Origin: Candidatus Scybalocola faecavium
Lineage (GTDB): Bacteria; Bacillota; Clostridia; Lachnospirales; Lachnospiraceae
NCBI GenBank assembly: GCA_018713145.1
Contig: DVFP01000020.1
Coordinates: 41,804-105,803, forward strand
Direction of reading: 5' to 3'
DNA: 64,000 nt
Shown: positions 19,903 to 29,263 of the stretch, one piece after another
How the letters are laid out: every line of letters begins with the position of its first letter
Position numbering within the stretch: the first letter of the stretch is position 1
The notes under the pieces: generated by a model
Databases searched by the model: none
The model's input: only the letters and a program-made list of their open reading frames with translations
Told to the model about the DNA's origin: nothing
Translations under genes and position numbers: made by a program

Positions 19903-21678
19903 TTACTGATTTTCCTCAGCCTGAAGCCGGTCATGGGTAGGAATCGTTTCTCCGTTCACATAGGCCAAAATCGGTTCCCATACGTCCCCATCCTCCTGCT
20001 GCAGCTTCCAAAATGCGGCTCCGGCCAGATCATACTGTTCCATTAACTCCAGTTTAGCCGCAATAGATTCCGCATCTTCCAGCCAGATCATAAATGTACT
20101 TCCGTTTAAAGGAGATGTATAATAGCCATAATTATATCCCAGCTCTGAGTTCCATGTCATGACTGTAGAATCCGGATACTTTTGGAGATATGCTCTTGCC
20201 TGAGGCATCGTTGCGATAGAATTGACCCCAACGGACTGTCCATTATCCTCCCATACACGGGTATAGAAAGGAAGGGCGTTAATCACTTTAGAAGCATCGC
20301 CGCCGATTAAATCTAAAGTATCCTCAATCCCCTGCTGAACAAAGCTTAAAGAAGCGCCCGGGCCCGGATCTCCTGTATAAATGTGCTCATCATATCCCAT
20401 AATAATGAGATAATCGGCAAACACTGCCTGTTCCGCCCGATCATAATGCTTTGTATATAAAGGCACATAATTATCAATAGAAAAGCACAATCCGTTGAGA
20501 CGGCATGCCACAGACAGTTCCCGGACAAACTGAATATAGTTGTCCGCGCCTTCCTCCAAGATCATTTCAAAGTCCAGATTAATGCCGTCAAGGCCGTACT
20601 CCAGAGCATAGCTGATTACTTCGCTGACAAGGGTTTCCCGCTTAGATGTATAAGCAAGGATATTATCTGTATTCACCCCGTCCATTTCACCGCCGGGGAT
20701 CGCTGAATTTTGGAATACAGCCCACACTTTAACGCCTTGCTGATGGGCATAATAAACATAGTCCGAATTTCCGATACTTCTGACATGCCCCTCGGTTCCA
20801 TCAAAGGAAAACCATGTAGGACCGACAATATTTATACCAGCAGTATTATTTAATGCCTGAGCCAGACTGTATCGAGTAGAAGCAGCTTCCCCAGTAACCT
20901 GGTGCCATGCGTAGCAGATCCTGCCATCTTCTTTAATATAAGTAAATTCCTCTTCCTGGAAATCCGGTGCCGTGGCAGTCACCGTCTGAGGCTCTCCCAG
21001 ATACCGGTTTTCCACCCAGCCCACATAGCCATCTTCTGTGGCTACATTCGTCCAGCTCCAATCTTCCTGAGATGCAACGACCGTCATCGTCTCACCTGCG
21101 GGAATATTTCTTAAAATATCGCTTTGCAGGTCATCGCCATACCGCAGCACCGTATCCTGCGAAGCCGCCACAGTCTTTTCCTCACCCCACTGCGTAGTGA
21201 TCACAAGACGGTTTGGCTCAGTAAAGGTTTCCACTTCACACTGGGTATATAACTGGATATACTCCAGGGAAACATAGGCCGTATCCCCGATCGTCTTTAC
21301 CGGAACATTGTCCAAGGCTGTAGTCTCGCCGCCTACATGATAGGACTGTTCATCAGGATAAGCCTTGATCACCTGGGTTGCTGTAGTATAAATAAATATT
21401 TTTTCGTTACTGTCCCAGTAAAAACGCTGGTTAATACTGTCAGCCACCTGGGGGGCGCTTAAATAGACAGTACCGTTTTCTTCAATTCCTTTATAGTCTT
21501 GTACTTCATTGTTAAGGACCACCACGTATTCATTATCTTCCAAGTCATAGGTCCTCTCAAAATCCACAAATTCCGTGGATCCTTTTCGATAGGCACTTAT
21601 GAGGCTGACAACCGTAGCCGCCCCCACGATAACGATCAACACTAAAGTGATCAGTACCGGTACAACTCTGTTTTTCAT
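19903..21678 (-). CDS. Membrane-anchored GH18 protein with SH3 domain
   Basis: A 591-residue cell-surface protein. An N-terminal transmembrane anchor (VPVLITLVLIVIVGAATVV) is followed by a copper-amine-oxidase-like stalk domain (about 40-145). A bacterial SH3 domain comes next (about 150-220, ending DGYVGWVENRYLGEP), then a GH18 barrel with the catalytic DxxDxDxE-type strand YGLDGINLDFEMI. Family relatives such as YaaH act on N-acetylglucosamine-containing wall polymers. The start is at MKNRVVPV after AAGGTGG; a start 48 codons upstream has no ribosome site. It is probably peptidoglycan- or cortex-related; exact substrate unknown. Confidence 0.88.
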   Translation of the reverse strand: MKNRVVPVLITLVLIVIVGAATVVSLISAYRKGSTEFVDFERTYDLEDNEYVVVLNNEVQDYKGIEENGTVYLSAPQVADSINQRFYWDSNEKIFIYTTATQVIKAYPDEQSYHVGGETTALDNVPVKTIGDTAYVSLEYIQLYTQCEVETFTEPNRLVITTQWGEEKTVAASQDTVLRYGDDLQSDILRNIPAGETMTVVASQEDWSWTNVATEDGYVGWVENRYLGEPQTVTATAPDFQEEEFTYIKEDGRICYAWHQVTGEAASTRYSLAQALNNTAGINIVGPTWFSFDGTEGHVRSIGNSDYVYYAHQQGVKVWAVFQNSAIPGGEMDGVNTDNILAYTSKRETLVSEVISYALEYGLDGINLDFEMILEEGADNYIQFVRELSVACRLNGLCFSIDNYVPLYTKHYDRAEQAVFADYLIIMGYDEHIYTGDPGPGASLSFVQQGIEDTLDLIGGDASKVINALPFYTRVWEDNGQSVGVNSIATMPQARAYLQKYPDSTVMTWNSELGYNYGYYTSPLNGSTFMIWLEDAESIAAKLELMEQYDLAGAAFWKLQQEDGDVWEPILAYVNGETIPTHDRLQAEENQ

Positions 21679-21822
21679 AATCCACCTTACTTTCTTTCGT
21701 ATCATCCTTATAACAGTATAATATCCCGAATCTCCTAAGATCATATGCTTCCAGTCTTTTCCATCACAAATGTGGAAACATTTTCGTCCATCCCGCACAT
21801 GATCCCGGAACGAAAAGGTCAC

Positions 21823-22082
21823 TCATTGCAGATTATACTACACTGCGACAAAATTCGCAATAAACCAACAGGAAAATGTTACAGTTTGGATCATCGTTCA
21901 CTCTTTTGATGCTTCTTCTGCAGCAAGCTTTTGGCAATGGGGATTTATTTACATGAAACAAGCCTTGAACACATATACTATATACATAATATGAGCTGCC
22001 CGGCACAAAATCATAATGCTCCATAAGGACATAAACTTTATGCCCTTTTGTCCCTTGTCTCATAATATTTCTTGAAATAGTC
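21823..22082. other. Divergent intergenic stretch before mecA
   Basis: About 260 bases between the leftward GH18 gene and the mecA promoter. It contains short inverted pieces around GGACATAAACTTTATGCCC, but no ORF with a ribosome site and no recognised RNA. Confidence 0.4.
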
Positions 22083-22111
22083 TTTACAGCGGAACCGATA
22101 ATGTATATACT
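22083..22111 (+). promoter_or_regulatory. Sigma-A-type promoter for mecA
   Basis: TTTACA (22083-22088) and TATACT (22106-22111) are separated by exactly 17 bases. They lie 50 bases before the mecA start. Confidence 0.7.
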
Positions 22112-22160
22112 ATATTTATAATGATTTGACACTGTCAGACACTAGAAAAGGAGTGATTTC

Positions 22161-22958
22161 ATGAAAATTGAAAAACTCAATGAAAACCAGATACGCTGTA
22201 CGTTAAACCAGCGTGATTTAATTGATAGAGAACTAAAAATCAGTGAACTTGCCTATGGATCTGAAAAAGCCAAGGGACTGTTCCGGGATATGATGAACCA
22301 GGCCTTTGATGAATTTGGCTTCGAGTCGGATGATATACCTTTGGTCATTGAGGCGATCCCGGTTTCCGGAGACTGTATCGTGCTCATTGTGACAAAAGTG
22401 GAAGATCCCGAAGAACTGGATACCCGTTTTTCCAAATTTGCCCCTCTTGTGAATAACCAAAGCGAGGCGGACTTGGATGATTTAGATGATGACGATCTTA
22501 CATCTGACAGTGAGGAAGAATACCGAAACGCGGAAGATATTTTAAATCTCATAAAGAAGATCAGCGATGGCATTGCCGGTGGAAATGCCGATCTTCAGGA
22601 ACACATTGTGCCTATTTCAGAAAGGGCAAAAAAAGCGGCAGCCCAGGCTCGAAAGTCCTCTCAAAAGGCTCCCCTGTCCTTCCGTATTTTTTCTTTTGCC
22701 TCTCTGGATGAAGTAAGTGTCCTTGCCCATGTGATCCAAAATTCCTTTACCGGGCAAAGCACTCTGTATAAAAACAAGCATTTAAACAGATATTTCCTCG
22801 TTCTAAAAAGTGAAGCTGAGGATTTTATCAAAGTTGTCCACACAGCTTCCGAATTTGGCAAAAAGGAAAAAGCCACAGCTACAACTCTGGCTTATTTTGA
22901 AGAACATTTTGAAACTCTGATCCGGGATAAGGCTGTGGATGTTTTATCTCAGATATGA
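22161..22958 (+). CDS. mecA: Adaptor protein MecA
   Basis: A 265-residue adaptor that delivers substrates to the ClpC/ClpP protease. The N-terminal substrate-binding domain starts MKIEKLNENQIRCTLNQRDL. A highly acidic linker (about 100-125, DLDDLDDDDLTSDSEEEY) joins it to the C-terminal ClpC-binding domain, with FRIFSFASLDEVSVLAH and YFLVL. The domain order and length are those of MecA. RBS AAAGGAG. It is transcribed alone and followed by a terminator. Confidence 0.93.
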   Translation: MKIEKLNENQIRCTLNQRDLIDRELKISELAYGSEKAKGLFRDMMNQAFDEFGFESDDIPLVIEAIPVSGDCIVLIVTKVEDPEELDTRFSKFAPLVNNQSEADLDDLDDDDLTSDSEEEYRNAEDILNLIKKISDGIAGGNADLQEHIVPISERAKKAAAQARKSSQKAPLSFRIFSFASLDEVSVLAHVIQNSFTGQSTLYKNKHLNRYFLVLKSEAEDFIKVVHTASEFGKKEKATATTLAYFEEHFETLIRDKAVDVLSQI

Positions 22959-22979
22959 TCTTTTTATTTATGAAAATTT

Positions 22980-23014
22980 AAAGGCCATATGTCTCATTTG
23001 AGCATATGGCCTTT
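22980..23014 (+). terminator. Terminator after mecA
   Basis: AAAGGCCATATG (22980-22991) is perfectly paired with CATATGGCCTTT (23003-23014), giving a 12-bp stem just after the mecA stop. Confidence 0.8.
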
Positions 23015-23072
23015 ATCATAATTACAAGAAACATGGGCAAATCAGCTTTTATCCGCCCCAATGCCCCTGCTA

Positions 23073-23279
23073 TTACTGATTCTGTGCAAGAAAATTATTG
23101 ATTTCTGCAACTAACTGATCGGAATCAATGCCATGAACCATAGCAGCTTCCTCAATGGTTTCCATCTGAGAAGACGGGCAGCCAAGGCAATGCATACCGA
23201 TTCCCATAAGGATCGGTGCTACACCGGCGTCGATTTTAAGAAGATCGCCGATCATTGTGTCTTTTGTTACCTGTGCCAT
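23073..23279 (-). CDS. DUF1858 redox-disulfide domain protein
   Basis: A 68-residue protein matching the DUF1858 small helical domain often found beside hybrid-cluster proteins and thought to carry a redox-active cysteine pair. Typical pattern: [15 protein letters not shown], then [19 protein letters not shown], with Cys-x2-Cys. The start follows AAGGAGGAAAAAAC. It is divergent from a 2[4Fe-4S] ferredoxin gene about 250 bases away, suggesting a shared electron-transfer theme. The partner is not known. Confidence 0.88.
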   Translation of the reverse strand: MAQVTKDTMIGDLLKIDAGVAPILMGIGMHCLGCPSSQMETIEEAAMVHGIDSDQLVAEINNFLAQNQ

Positions 23280-23534
23280 GTTTTTTCCTCCTTTCCGCAT
23301 ATGCAGGAATATTTATACAGATGTCTCTGCGGATCTACATATCCGGCTGCAGACACTTGGGCGGCCTAACGGTCCCACAGACAAGTATTTACAGCTACGT
23401 TGATTATAATACAATCATATTATTTTTGCAAATCCAATTTGAAGAAAATGGGTCTTGTATTCGCCGATAATTTGTATTACAATAACTTTGTATTTAAAAG
23501 AAGATACATACAAGGCTATAAGGAGGTAATACTA

Positions 23535-23705
23535 ATGGCATATGTAATTTCTGATGATTGCATTTCTTGTGGAACCTGTGCTGGCGAATGTCCAGTTGGT
23601 GCTATCAGCGAAGGCGATGGCAAATTTGAAATTAATGCAGATGAGTGCTTAGATTGCGGAAGCTGCGCTGCTGCATGTCCTACAGGTGCTATTTCCCAGG
23701 AATAA
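23535..23705 (+). CDS. 2[4Fe-4S] ferredoxin
   Basis: A 56-residue clostridial-type ferredoxin with two perfect cluster motifs: CISCGTCAGECPVGAIS and CLDCGSCAAACPTGAIS. It is a low-potential electron carrier in the cytoplasm. Start at MAYVISDDC, 8 bases after AAGGAGGT, a near-perfect ribosome site suggesting high expression. The longer upstream reading frame has no site. A strong terminator follows, so it is a single-gene transcript. Confidence 0.97.
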   Translation: MAYVISDDCISCGTCAGECPVGAISEGDGKFEINADECLDCGSCAAACPTGAISQE

Positions 23706-23717
23706 TCACCAACGATC

Positions 23718-23753
23718 AAAAAAGCCTTGCAGTTCACGCTGCAGGGCTTTTTT
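23718..23753 (+). terminator. Terminator after ferredoxin gene
   Basis: AAAAAAGCCTTGCAG and CTGCAGGGCTTTTTT form a stem of about 12-15 bp with one G-U pair, then a T-run. The A-run on the left also lets it end the leftward MerR gene. Confidence 0.88.
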
Positions 23754-23759
23754 ACTGCA

Positions 23760-24503
23760 TTAAAACGGCTCTTTCTTGCCAAAAAACCGCTTTTTTGTCC
23801 TGGGCTTTGCATAAGAAGGCACCCTGGAAGCCGCAGCCTCTTTCCGCCCCTTTTGCTTTTTCCGGATCATTTCATCCAGATTTCGGAAGCGTTCTTCATC
23901 TCTTTCTTCCTGCATCCGGAACAGATAATCCATTTCCTTGATCACCTTTCCAGTCACCTGTTCTTCCAGCGCCTGATTGTTTTTCTGCAGAGCCTGCATG
24001 ACAATGCCATCCATTATGTATTTAAAATGCTCCATTTTATCTTCTGAACTTAGAGACTGTATATCCTGTTCCCGGGAAATGGCCAGATCTGTCTCTGATG
24101 ATATTTCGTCTTTTGCCTCATGAGTTTCTACTGCAGCTTCATGCTTTTCTTCCTCCATATCGGTTTCCTTAAAAGAAGTGACTGCAGACTTAGGTTCCTC
24201 ATTTTTGGCATGTTCGCTATCATCGTAACCTTTGCGGACTTTATCCAGAGAAATAATATTGCTGGAAGGCATATCTTCAGATAAGGTAGACAAGATCATT
24301 TTTATTGCTTTCAGCTGGAATCCCTTTTCTTTCAGATCCCTTACTTGGGTAAAAAGCCGCACTTCCCGGTCCGTATAGTACCTGTGTCCCATTTCATTTC
24401 TTGGTATCTCCATTCCCAATTCTTCTTCCCAGTAACGAAGCACATGAGGCTCCACATTAATCATTTTTGCCGCATCAGATATGATATATCTTGTCTCACT
24501 CAT
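23760..24503 (-). CDS. MerR-family transcriptional regulator
   Basis: A 247-residue protein. The N-terminal winged helix YIISDAAKMINVEPHVLRYW and GHRYYTDREVRLF define a MerR-type DNA-binding domain (residues 5-72). After it comes an unusually long acidic, probably disordered segment (about 85-165), then a helical basic tail ending in many Lys/Arg residues. There is no metal-binding cysteine cluster. Relatives with this layout in Clostridia are uncharacterised. RBS TTGGAGG. It is monocistronic between two terminators. Confidence 0.85.
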   Translation of the reverse strand: MSETRYIISDAAKMINVEPHVLRYWEEELGMEIPRNEMGHRYYTDREVRLFTQVRDLKEKGFQLKAIKMILSTLSEDMPSSNIISLDKVRKGYDDSEHAKNEEPKSAVTSFKETDMEEEKHEAAVETHEAKDEISSETDLAISREQDIQSLSSEDKMEHFKYIMDGIVMQALQKNNQALEEQVTGKVIKEMDYLFRMQEERDEERFRNLDEMIRKKQKGRKEAAASRVPSYAKPRTKKRFFGKKEPF

Positions 24504-24866
24504 GAAAATACCTCCAATTAATCGTGTTCATAACCGGTTTTTCATCGCCCGGTTCATTGGGTACGTGGATATTATAACAGATAAGGGGGATTTTTCAATT
24601 TTTGAGGGGTGATAAGGTTTCTGCGGGTTTGGGTATTTTTCCGGAAGATTTTACAATTTTTTTGTTTTATGAAGAGTATGAGAAAAAACTTGAATGGGAT
24701 CCTGTGGTTTTTTGCGGTATTTTATGAGCTGCCTGACCAATGGCATGAGCCACAGGTGGCTCCCCACTTCCCGCGCCCCCAAGTCTCCCCTTCGCTCCGT
24801 CCGGCGCTGGCCAGGCGTCACTGGCGCCTGGCGTCCTAAAAACACCCGTCCCGGTTCAAAGGGTAT
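24504..24866. other. GC-rich intergenic block
   Basis: About 360 bases with no supported gene. Its right part (about 24740-24840) is clearly GC-richer than its surroundings. It contains GCCAGGCG/CGCCTGGC around 24807-24830 as a perfect 8-bp stem with a 7-base loop. ORFs on both strands lack ribosome sites. It may be a structured RNA or a repeat remnant. Confidence 0.4.
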
Positions 24867-24917
24867 AAAAATGACCCGGCAATGAAACGTATTACGTCTC
24901 TTTACCGGGTCATTTTT
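24867..24917 (-). terminator. Terminator after kinase-like gene
   Basis: AAAAATGACCCGG (24867-24879) is perfectly matched by CCGGGTCATTTTT (24905-24917), giving a 13-bp stem flanked by A/T runs. Confidence 0.85.
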
Positions 24918-24936
24918 CATATTTTCATGGTTTCTG

Positions 24937-27174
24937 TTACACAGAAGCCACATCCAGCAAGATACCTACTTTATAAGTATCGCCTTCCACACTGTTGATA
25001 AACTTGCCCTTTTCAGACTGGATGATCCGTTTGGCCTCCATAAGGCCCCGGCCCATAGCATTTGTGGTCTTGCCCAGAAGATCTTCACGAATGGTGTTTT
25101 TCATAAGATAGATCATCTTTCCGTTTTGAGCATACATTTCAATGTAAACTCTTGAACCTTCTTCTGCATATTTTTCAATATTTTCAAACAGGATAGATAA
25201 CACCTTAACCGCATTCGTCTTATCAATGTCCAGCAGGATCGGCTTCTCCGGCGCACGAAGGGTAACGCCGATGGAACGTGCCTTTAATTTAAGCCTGAAA
25301 AGTTTGCGTACATCTTTATTTAACTGAATAAAATCTACAAGATCCATCGATTCAGCCGTCTGTTCTCCGCCAGCCTGAACATCTGCCCCTTGTTTTTCTC
25401 CTGAAGATTCTGACGAAGGAACTGTTCCGGCAGTAGCCGCAGCCTTAGGTTCCATATGGATCGCCGGCTCTGTATGGTACTCAGGTTCAGAAACATTATC
25501 CATGGAAATATTTAAAGGTTCCATGATCTCTGTTTTATCTCCAGGCTTTGAAAGATCATCCAGATCAGGCACCGTCTGGCTTTTTCTTCTTGAAGAAGCT
25601 TTTTCCGCTTCTCTTACAGCCTTTGTATCCAACATCTGTGTTTCGCCAAAGCCAAGGCTGTCCAAAACCTTACGCCGTTCATTCTGGGAAAGGACAACGG
25701 TTTTATCCACCGGCTTTCTGCGCACATTTTCAACAGTGGCACCGGTTTCCGCATCACTGTGATCCTCATATTCGCTCTCAGATGCCTCTTTGATCTGGCT
25801 TCCGAAATCTACCTCTTCCCAATCCTGATCCTCACCCACAGCTTCGGCAGAATGTTCAACAGGTTCCTCATCTTCTTCAGCCTCATCCGGACCGTACTCA
25901 TCCTCTTCATCACCTACACCGAAAATGCAGCTGATAAACGCAATAAGTTCAATGACAAAAATCACCGGAGCAGCGATAAAGATTACAGGAATACCGCCAA
26001 CGACAAAATCTCTCATATACAACAGCGCATAGACCAAAGCGCCGTTTAATGCAACAAGGAACAACAGGATAATGATCACCTTAAGCGCCTTTGGCAAATG
26101 ATCCAATGCCATGTTGATTCCGTGGCAGATCTTGTAAATAATGGAATTTGTAATAAATGTTCCGCTTTTGATCCGACGCACCAGACTGAAGTATCCCCGG
26201 ATCAAAAATCCATACAGCACCAGGGCATCCGCCGCCGTAAGCAGTGTTCCGAAACGGACCTCATGACCAAACAGATAAAACAGCCCATAGATCAGGGCAC
26301 CGGCAACCGCAAGGATAATGATCAGAGCCACTTCGGTAAATATCTTATCAAACCAGCTCAGGCGCACACCGGCATAGCCTCTGTACATACCTGTAGACAT
26401 TACGCAAAATACAAGAAGGATGATAAATACCACAATGGCAACAATCCCTGCGATTTTCGCAATGCCAAAATAATTGGTCAAATCCTGATAATCCATGTAA
26501 GAATCATAAAATGCATCCTGGGAAACTAAAGTATTGTCTACAGCAGTATAAATCTGGTAAGCATTGATACACTCATCCAGGCTGGTCTGCCATGCGTTCC
26601 GGTTAAGTCCGGTTGTCGGTATGCCGGCATCTACTGAAAATTCATTATCTGTGTTTGAAATCCTCAGATAGTGATTGCTGGCTTCAATACGGTCTCTGGC
26701 GTCATCGCTGCTTTGAGCCACCAAAGTCCCGGAACCGTCCATAATGTAATATGAGAAGTTCATATACATTCCCATAGCGCCGGAAATGATCTCCGCTGCC
26801 CGGTCCGCAGTAACGCCGCCTTCCCCCTCCACAGCTTTCAGAGCAGTGATCAGGCGCTCCACCGTGTCGTTATATTCCCTGGAAAATCCGTTACTGTCAA
26901 AATAGCTTGTTGTGTATGTCCCGTTCGCATACCGGTCATCCACATACCGGTAAAAAACATATCCGGACAGGCCGATCACTATGGCGGCTACACATAAAAG
27001 AATACGGGCGATCACCTTTGCAGGCAGACATCGTGTCAGCCTGAACCCCTCATCTTCATATTCTGTATATTCACCCTGATTTCCGGCAGAATACCTGGCA
27101 CTCTTAGACTCTTCCTGAAGTATTACATCATCTTCCACGTCATCCCAAAAATCACGTTTTTTCTTTCTGGCCAT
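24937..27174 (-). CDS. Membrane protein with degenerate GHKL ATPase domain
   Basis: A 745-residue protein. A cytoplasmic acidic N-terminus, one transmembrane helix near residue 60 and an extracellular sensor-like region (about 85-240) come first. A cluster of about seven membrane segments follows (245-430). A long acidic, Ser/Pro-rich, probably disordered stretch (440-600) leads to a C-terminal domain resembling a histidine-kinase ATP-binding domain: ILFENIEKYAEEGSRVYI (N-box-like), LMKNTI, then GRGLMEAKRIIQSEKGKF. No phospho-acceptor histidine helix is recognisable before it. It may be a divergent sensor kinase or a kinase-like signalling protein. Start at MARKKKRDFW after AAGGAGA. Confidence 0.75.
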   Translation of the reverse strand: MARKKKRDFWDDVEDDVILQEESKSARYSAGNQGEYTEYEDEGFRLTRCLPAKVIARILLCVAAIVIGLSGYVFYRYVDDRYANGTYTTSYFDSNGFSREYNDTVERLITALKAVEGEGGVTADRAAEIISGAMGMYMNFSYYIMDGSGTLVAQSSDDARDRIEASNHYLRISNTDNEFSVDAGIPTTGLNRNAWQTSLDECINAYQIYTAVDNTLVSQDAFYDSYMDYQDLTNYFGIAKIAGIVAIVVFIILLVFCVMSTGMYRGYAGVRLSWFDKIFTEVALIIILAVAGALIYGLFYLFGHEVRFGTLLTAADALVLYGFLIRGYFSLVRRIKSGTFITNSIIYKICHGINMALDHLPKALKVIIILLFLVALNGALVYALLYMRDFVVGGIPVIFIAAPVIFVIELIAFISCIFGVGDEEDEYGPDEAEEDEEPVEHSAEAVGEDQDWEEVDFGSQIKEASESEYEDHSDAETGATVENVRRKPVDKTVVLSQNERRKVLDSLGFGETQMLDTKAVREAEKASSRRKSQTVPDLDDLSKPGDKTEIMEPLNISMDNVSEPEYHTEPAIHMEPKAAATAGTVPSSESSGEKQGADVQAGGEQTAESMDLVDFIQLNKDVRKLFRLKLKARSIGVTLRAPEKPILLDIDKTNAVKVLSILFENIEKYAEEGSRVYIEMYAQNGKMIYLMKNTIREDLLGKTTNAMGRGLMEAKRIIQSEKGKFINSVEGDTYKVGILLDVASV

Positions 27175-27455
27175 CGTTCTTCTCCTTTTCACAAATTTAC
27201 CTTTTTCGGGCATTATATTCTATATTCTACACTAAAACTTTCTTCGTTTCAATCCCTCTATCCAAAAGTCTTAAAATAGTGTATACTGAATAGTAGACCG
27301 ATTTATACTACCAGACAGTACACGCTTCCTGCCCCAGACATGGAAGTGCCTGACAAAAACCAGTCATGGAAAAGTCTGTGTTAATAATCTGTCCTGAAAA
27401 AGAACTTTTTAACCTTGATTTTATGAGCAGTATTTGAAGAGAAAGGAATTTTTAT

Positions 27456-28382
27456 ATGAGTAATATTTATGATCTTGTTATCATCGGATCCGGCCCTGCC
27501 GGATTAAGCGCTGCAGTTTACGCCCAGAGAGCCTGCTTAAATACCATCGTTATCGAAAAAACCGGCATGAGCGGCGGGCAGATCCTGACAACGACGGAAG
27601 TTGACAACTATCCGGGCATGCCCGGCATCGGCGGCTTTGACCTGGGTATGAAAATGCGGGAACACGTAGAATATTTAAACGGCCAGTTTATGACCGGGGA
27701 AGTCACTAAAATCACCGATCAGGGAGAGATCAAAGAACTTTCCATGGCTGATGGCAGCACGATCCGGACCCGCACAGTAATCATTGCTACAGGCGCAAAT
27801 CACAGAAAACTTGGAATCCCCGGTGAAGATACATTTACCGGTGCCGGTGTTTCCTACTGCGCCACCTGCGATGGGGCATTTTTCAGAAATAAGACCACTG
27901 CCGTCATCGGCGGCGGAGACGTTGCCGTTGAGGATGCCATATTCCTGGCACGACTTTGCCAAAAGGTCCATGTGATCCACAGAAGAGACAGCTTCCGGGC
28001 CGCAAAGGTTTTGTCTGACCGTCTTTTAGCCCTGGAAAATGTCCAGGTTCACTGGGACAGCGTTCCCCTGGCCATTACCGGGGAAGGTTCGGTTACCGGA
28101 CTGACGATACAAAATAAGCTGACAAAAGAGGAGGAAACACTTAAAGTTGACGGGGTATTTATTGCCGTAGGCATGGAGCCGGATACAGCCCGTTACAAGG
28201 ATCTGGTGGACTTAGATCCTACAGGGTATATTATTGCCGATGAAACCTGCCGTACTAATGTTCCCGGCATTTTTGCCGCAGGCGATGTGCGTACGAAACA
28301 GCTGCGCCAGGTGGTATCTGCCGCCGCTGACGGAGCCAATGCCGTTTATTCTGTACAGCGCTATCTTGAAGAAGGCCGCTAA
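27456..28382 (+). CDS. trxB: Thioredoxin reductase
   Basis: A 308-residue NADPH- and FAD-dependent reductase. The FAD site is VIIGSGPAGLSAAVYAQRA at the start. The redox-active pair is in SYCATCDGAFF (CxxC), and the NADPH site is VIGGGDVAVEDAIFLA. The FAD-closing motif TNVPGIFAAGDVR follows. Length and order are those of bacterial TrxB. RBS AAAGGAA. A HAD phosphatase gene starts 6 bases later and is co-transcribed. It maintains the cytosolic thiol pool. Confidence 0.95.
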   Translation: MSNIYDLVIIGSGPAGLSAAVYAQRACLNTIVIEKTGMSGGQILTTTEVDNYPGMPGIGGFDLGMKMREHVEYLNGQFMTGEVTKITDQGEIKELSMADGSTIRTRTVIIATGANHRKLGIPGEDTFTGAGVSYCATCDGAFFRNKTTAVIGGGDVAVEDAIFLARLCQKVHVIHRRDSFRAAKVLSDRLLALENVQVHWDSVPLAITGEGSVTGLTIQNKLTKEEETLKVDGVFIAVGMEPDTARYKDLVDLDPTGYIIADETCRTNVPGIFAAGDVRTKQLRQVVSAAADGANAVYSVQRYLEEGR

Positions 28383-28388
28383 AGCGCC

Positions 28389-29171
28389 ATGAGCAAAAAA
28401 TATTTCTTTTTTGACATTGACGGAACATTAACCATAAGCAACCCCCGGACCAAAAAGGTATTTGTGCCGGAATCTGCCCGGCGCACTTTAAAAAAGCTGA
28501 AAGAAAACGGTCACTTTGTCTCCGTGGCCACAGGCCGGGCCCACTGGATGGCCATGGATATTGTCAATCTGGTAGACATTGATAACCTGGTCACTGACGG
28601 AGGGAACGGCATCGTCCTGGATAAAAAACTTGTTGAGTTAAGGCCTTTGGACCGGGAAAAGGCTGCGGCCCTGTGCACAGCCCTGACCCGGGACGGCCGG
28701 GGCGTAGGCGTCACCCTTCATGATGACAATCGGCTTTACTTTGTCAATGAAACCTTTGCCCGGAAAAATCCGGATTTTTCCTCTTTTATGAAATACGTCA
28801 TTGATGAAAATCTGGATTTTTCAAAAGAAAATATATATAAGATTTTTATAAGCATTACCCAGGAAGAAGAGAAGCTCTATCCCATCCTTGAAACCATGCC
28901 ACATATGCGGTATCAGCCTAACAGTCTGATGATCGAACCTGCAGACAAATATGCCGGCATTACCCGTGTCATGGAATATCTCCACGGTGACATGAAAGAT
29001 GTGGTGGTTTTTGGTGATGGCTGGAACGATATGGATATGTTTTTAAAAGCGCCTTTATCCATTGCTATGGGAAACGCTGTAGACAGACTGAAGGAAGTGG
29101 CTTCCTTTGTCACAAAGCCTGCCGATGAGGACGGGATTCAGTTTGCCTGCAGGCATTTCGGATGGATCTGA
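28389..29171 (+). CDS. Cof-type HAD phosphatase
   Basis: A 260-residue sugar-phosphatase-like HAD hydrolase of the Cof subfamily (type IIB cap). Motif I is FFDIDGTLTISNP, motif II is VATGRAH, and motif III/IV is VVVFGDGWNDMDMFLKA followed by SIAMGNAVDRLKEVA. The substrate is probably a phosphorylated sugar or nucleotide. It begins 6 bases after trxB, so it is translated from the same message although functionally unrelated. Confidence 0.92.
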   Translation: MSKKYFFFDIDGTLTISNPRTKKVFVPESARRTLKKLKENGHFVSVATGRAHWMAMDIVNLVDIDNLVTDGGNGIVLDKKLVELRPLDREKAAALCTALTRDGRGVGVTLHDDNRLYFVNETFARKNPDFSSFMKYVIDENLDFSKENIYKIFISITQEEEKLYPILETMPHMRYQPNSLMIEPADKYAGITRVMEYLHGDMKDVVVFGDGWNDMDMFLKAPLSIAMGNAVDRLKEVASFVTKPADEDGIQFACRHFGWI

Positions 29172-29263
29172 ACATATTGTAACGGATCTGTCAATATTGC
29201 AATGAATCTGAGGTTTTTCAGATGATTCAGCTTAGCCTGACCGAAAGGAGGATAAGGAAAACC

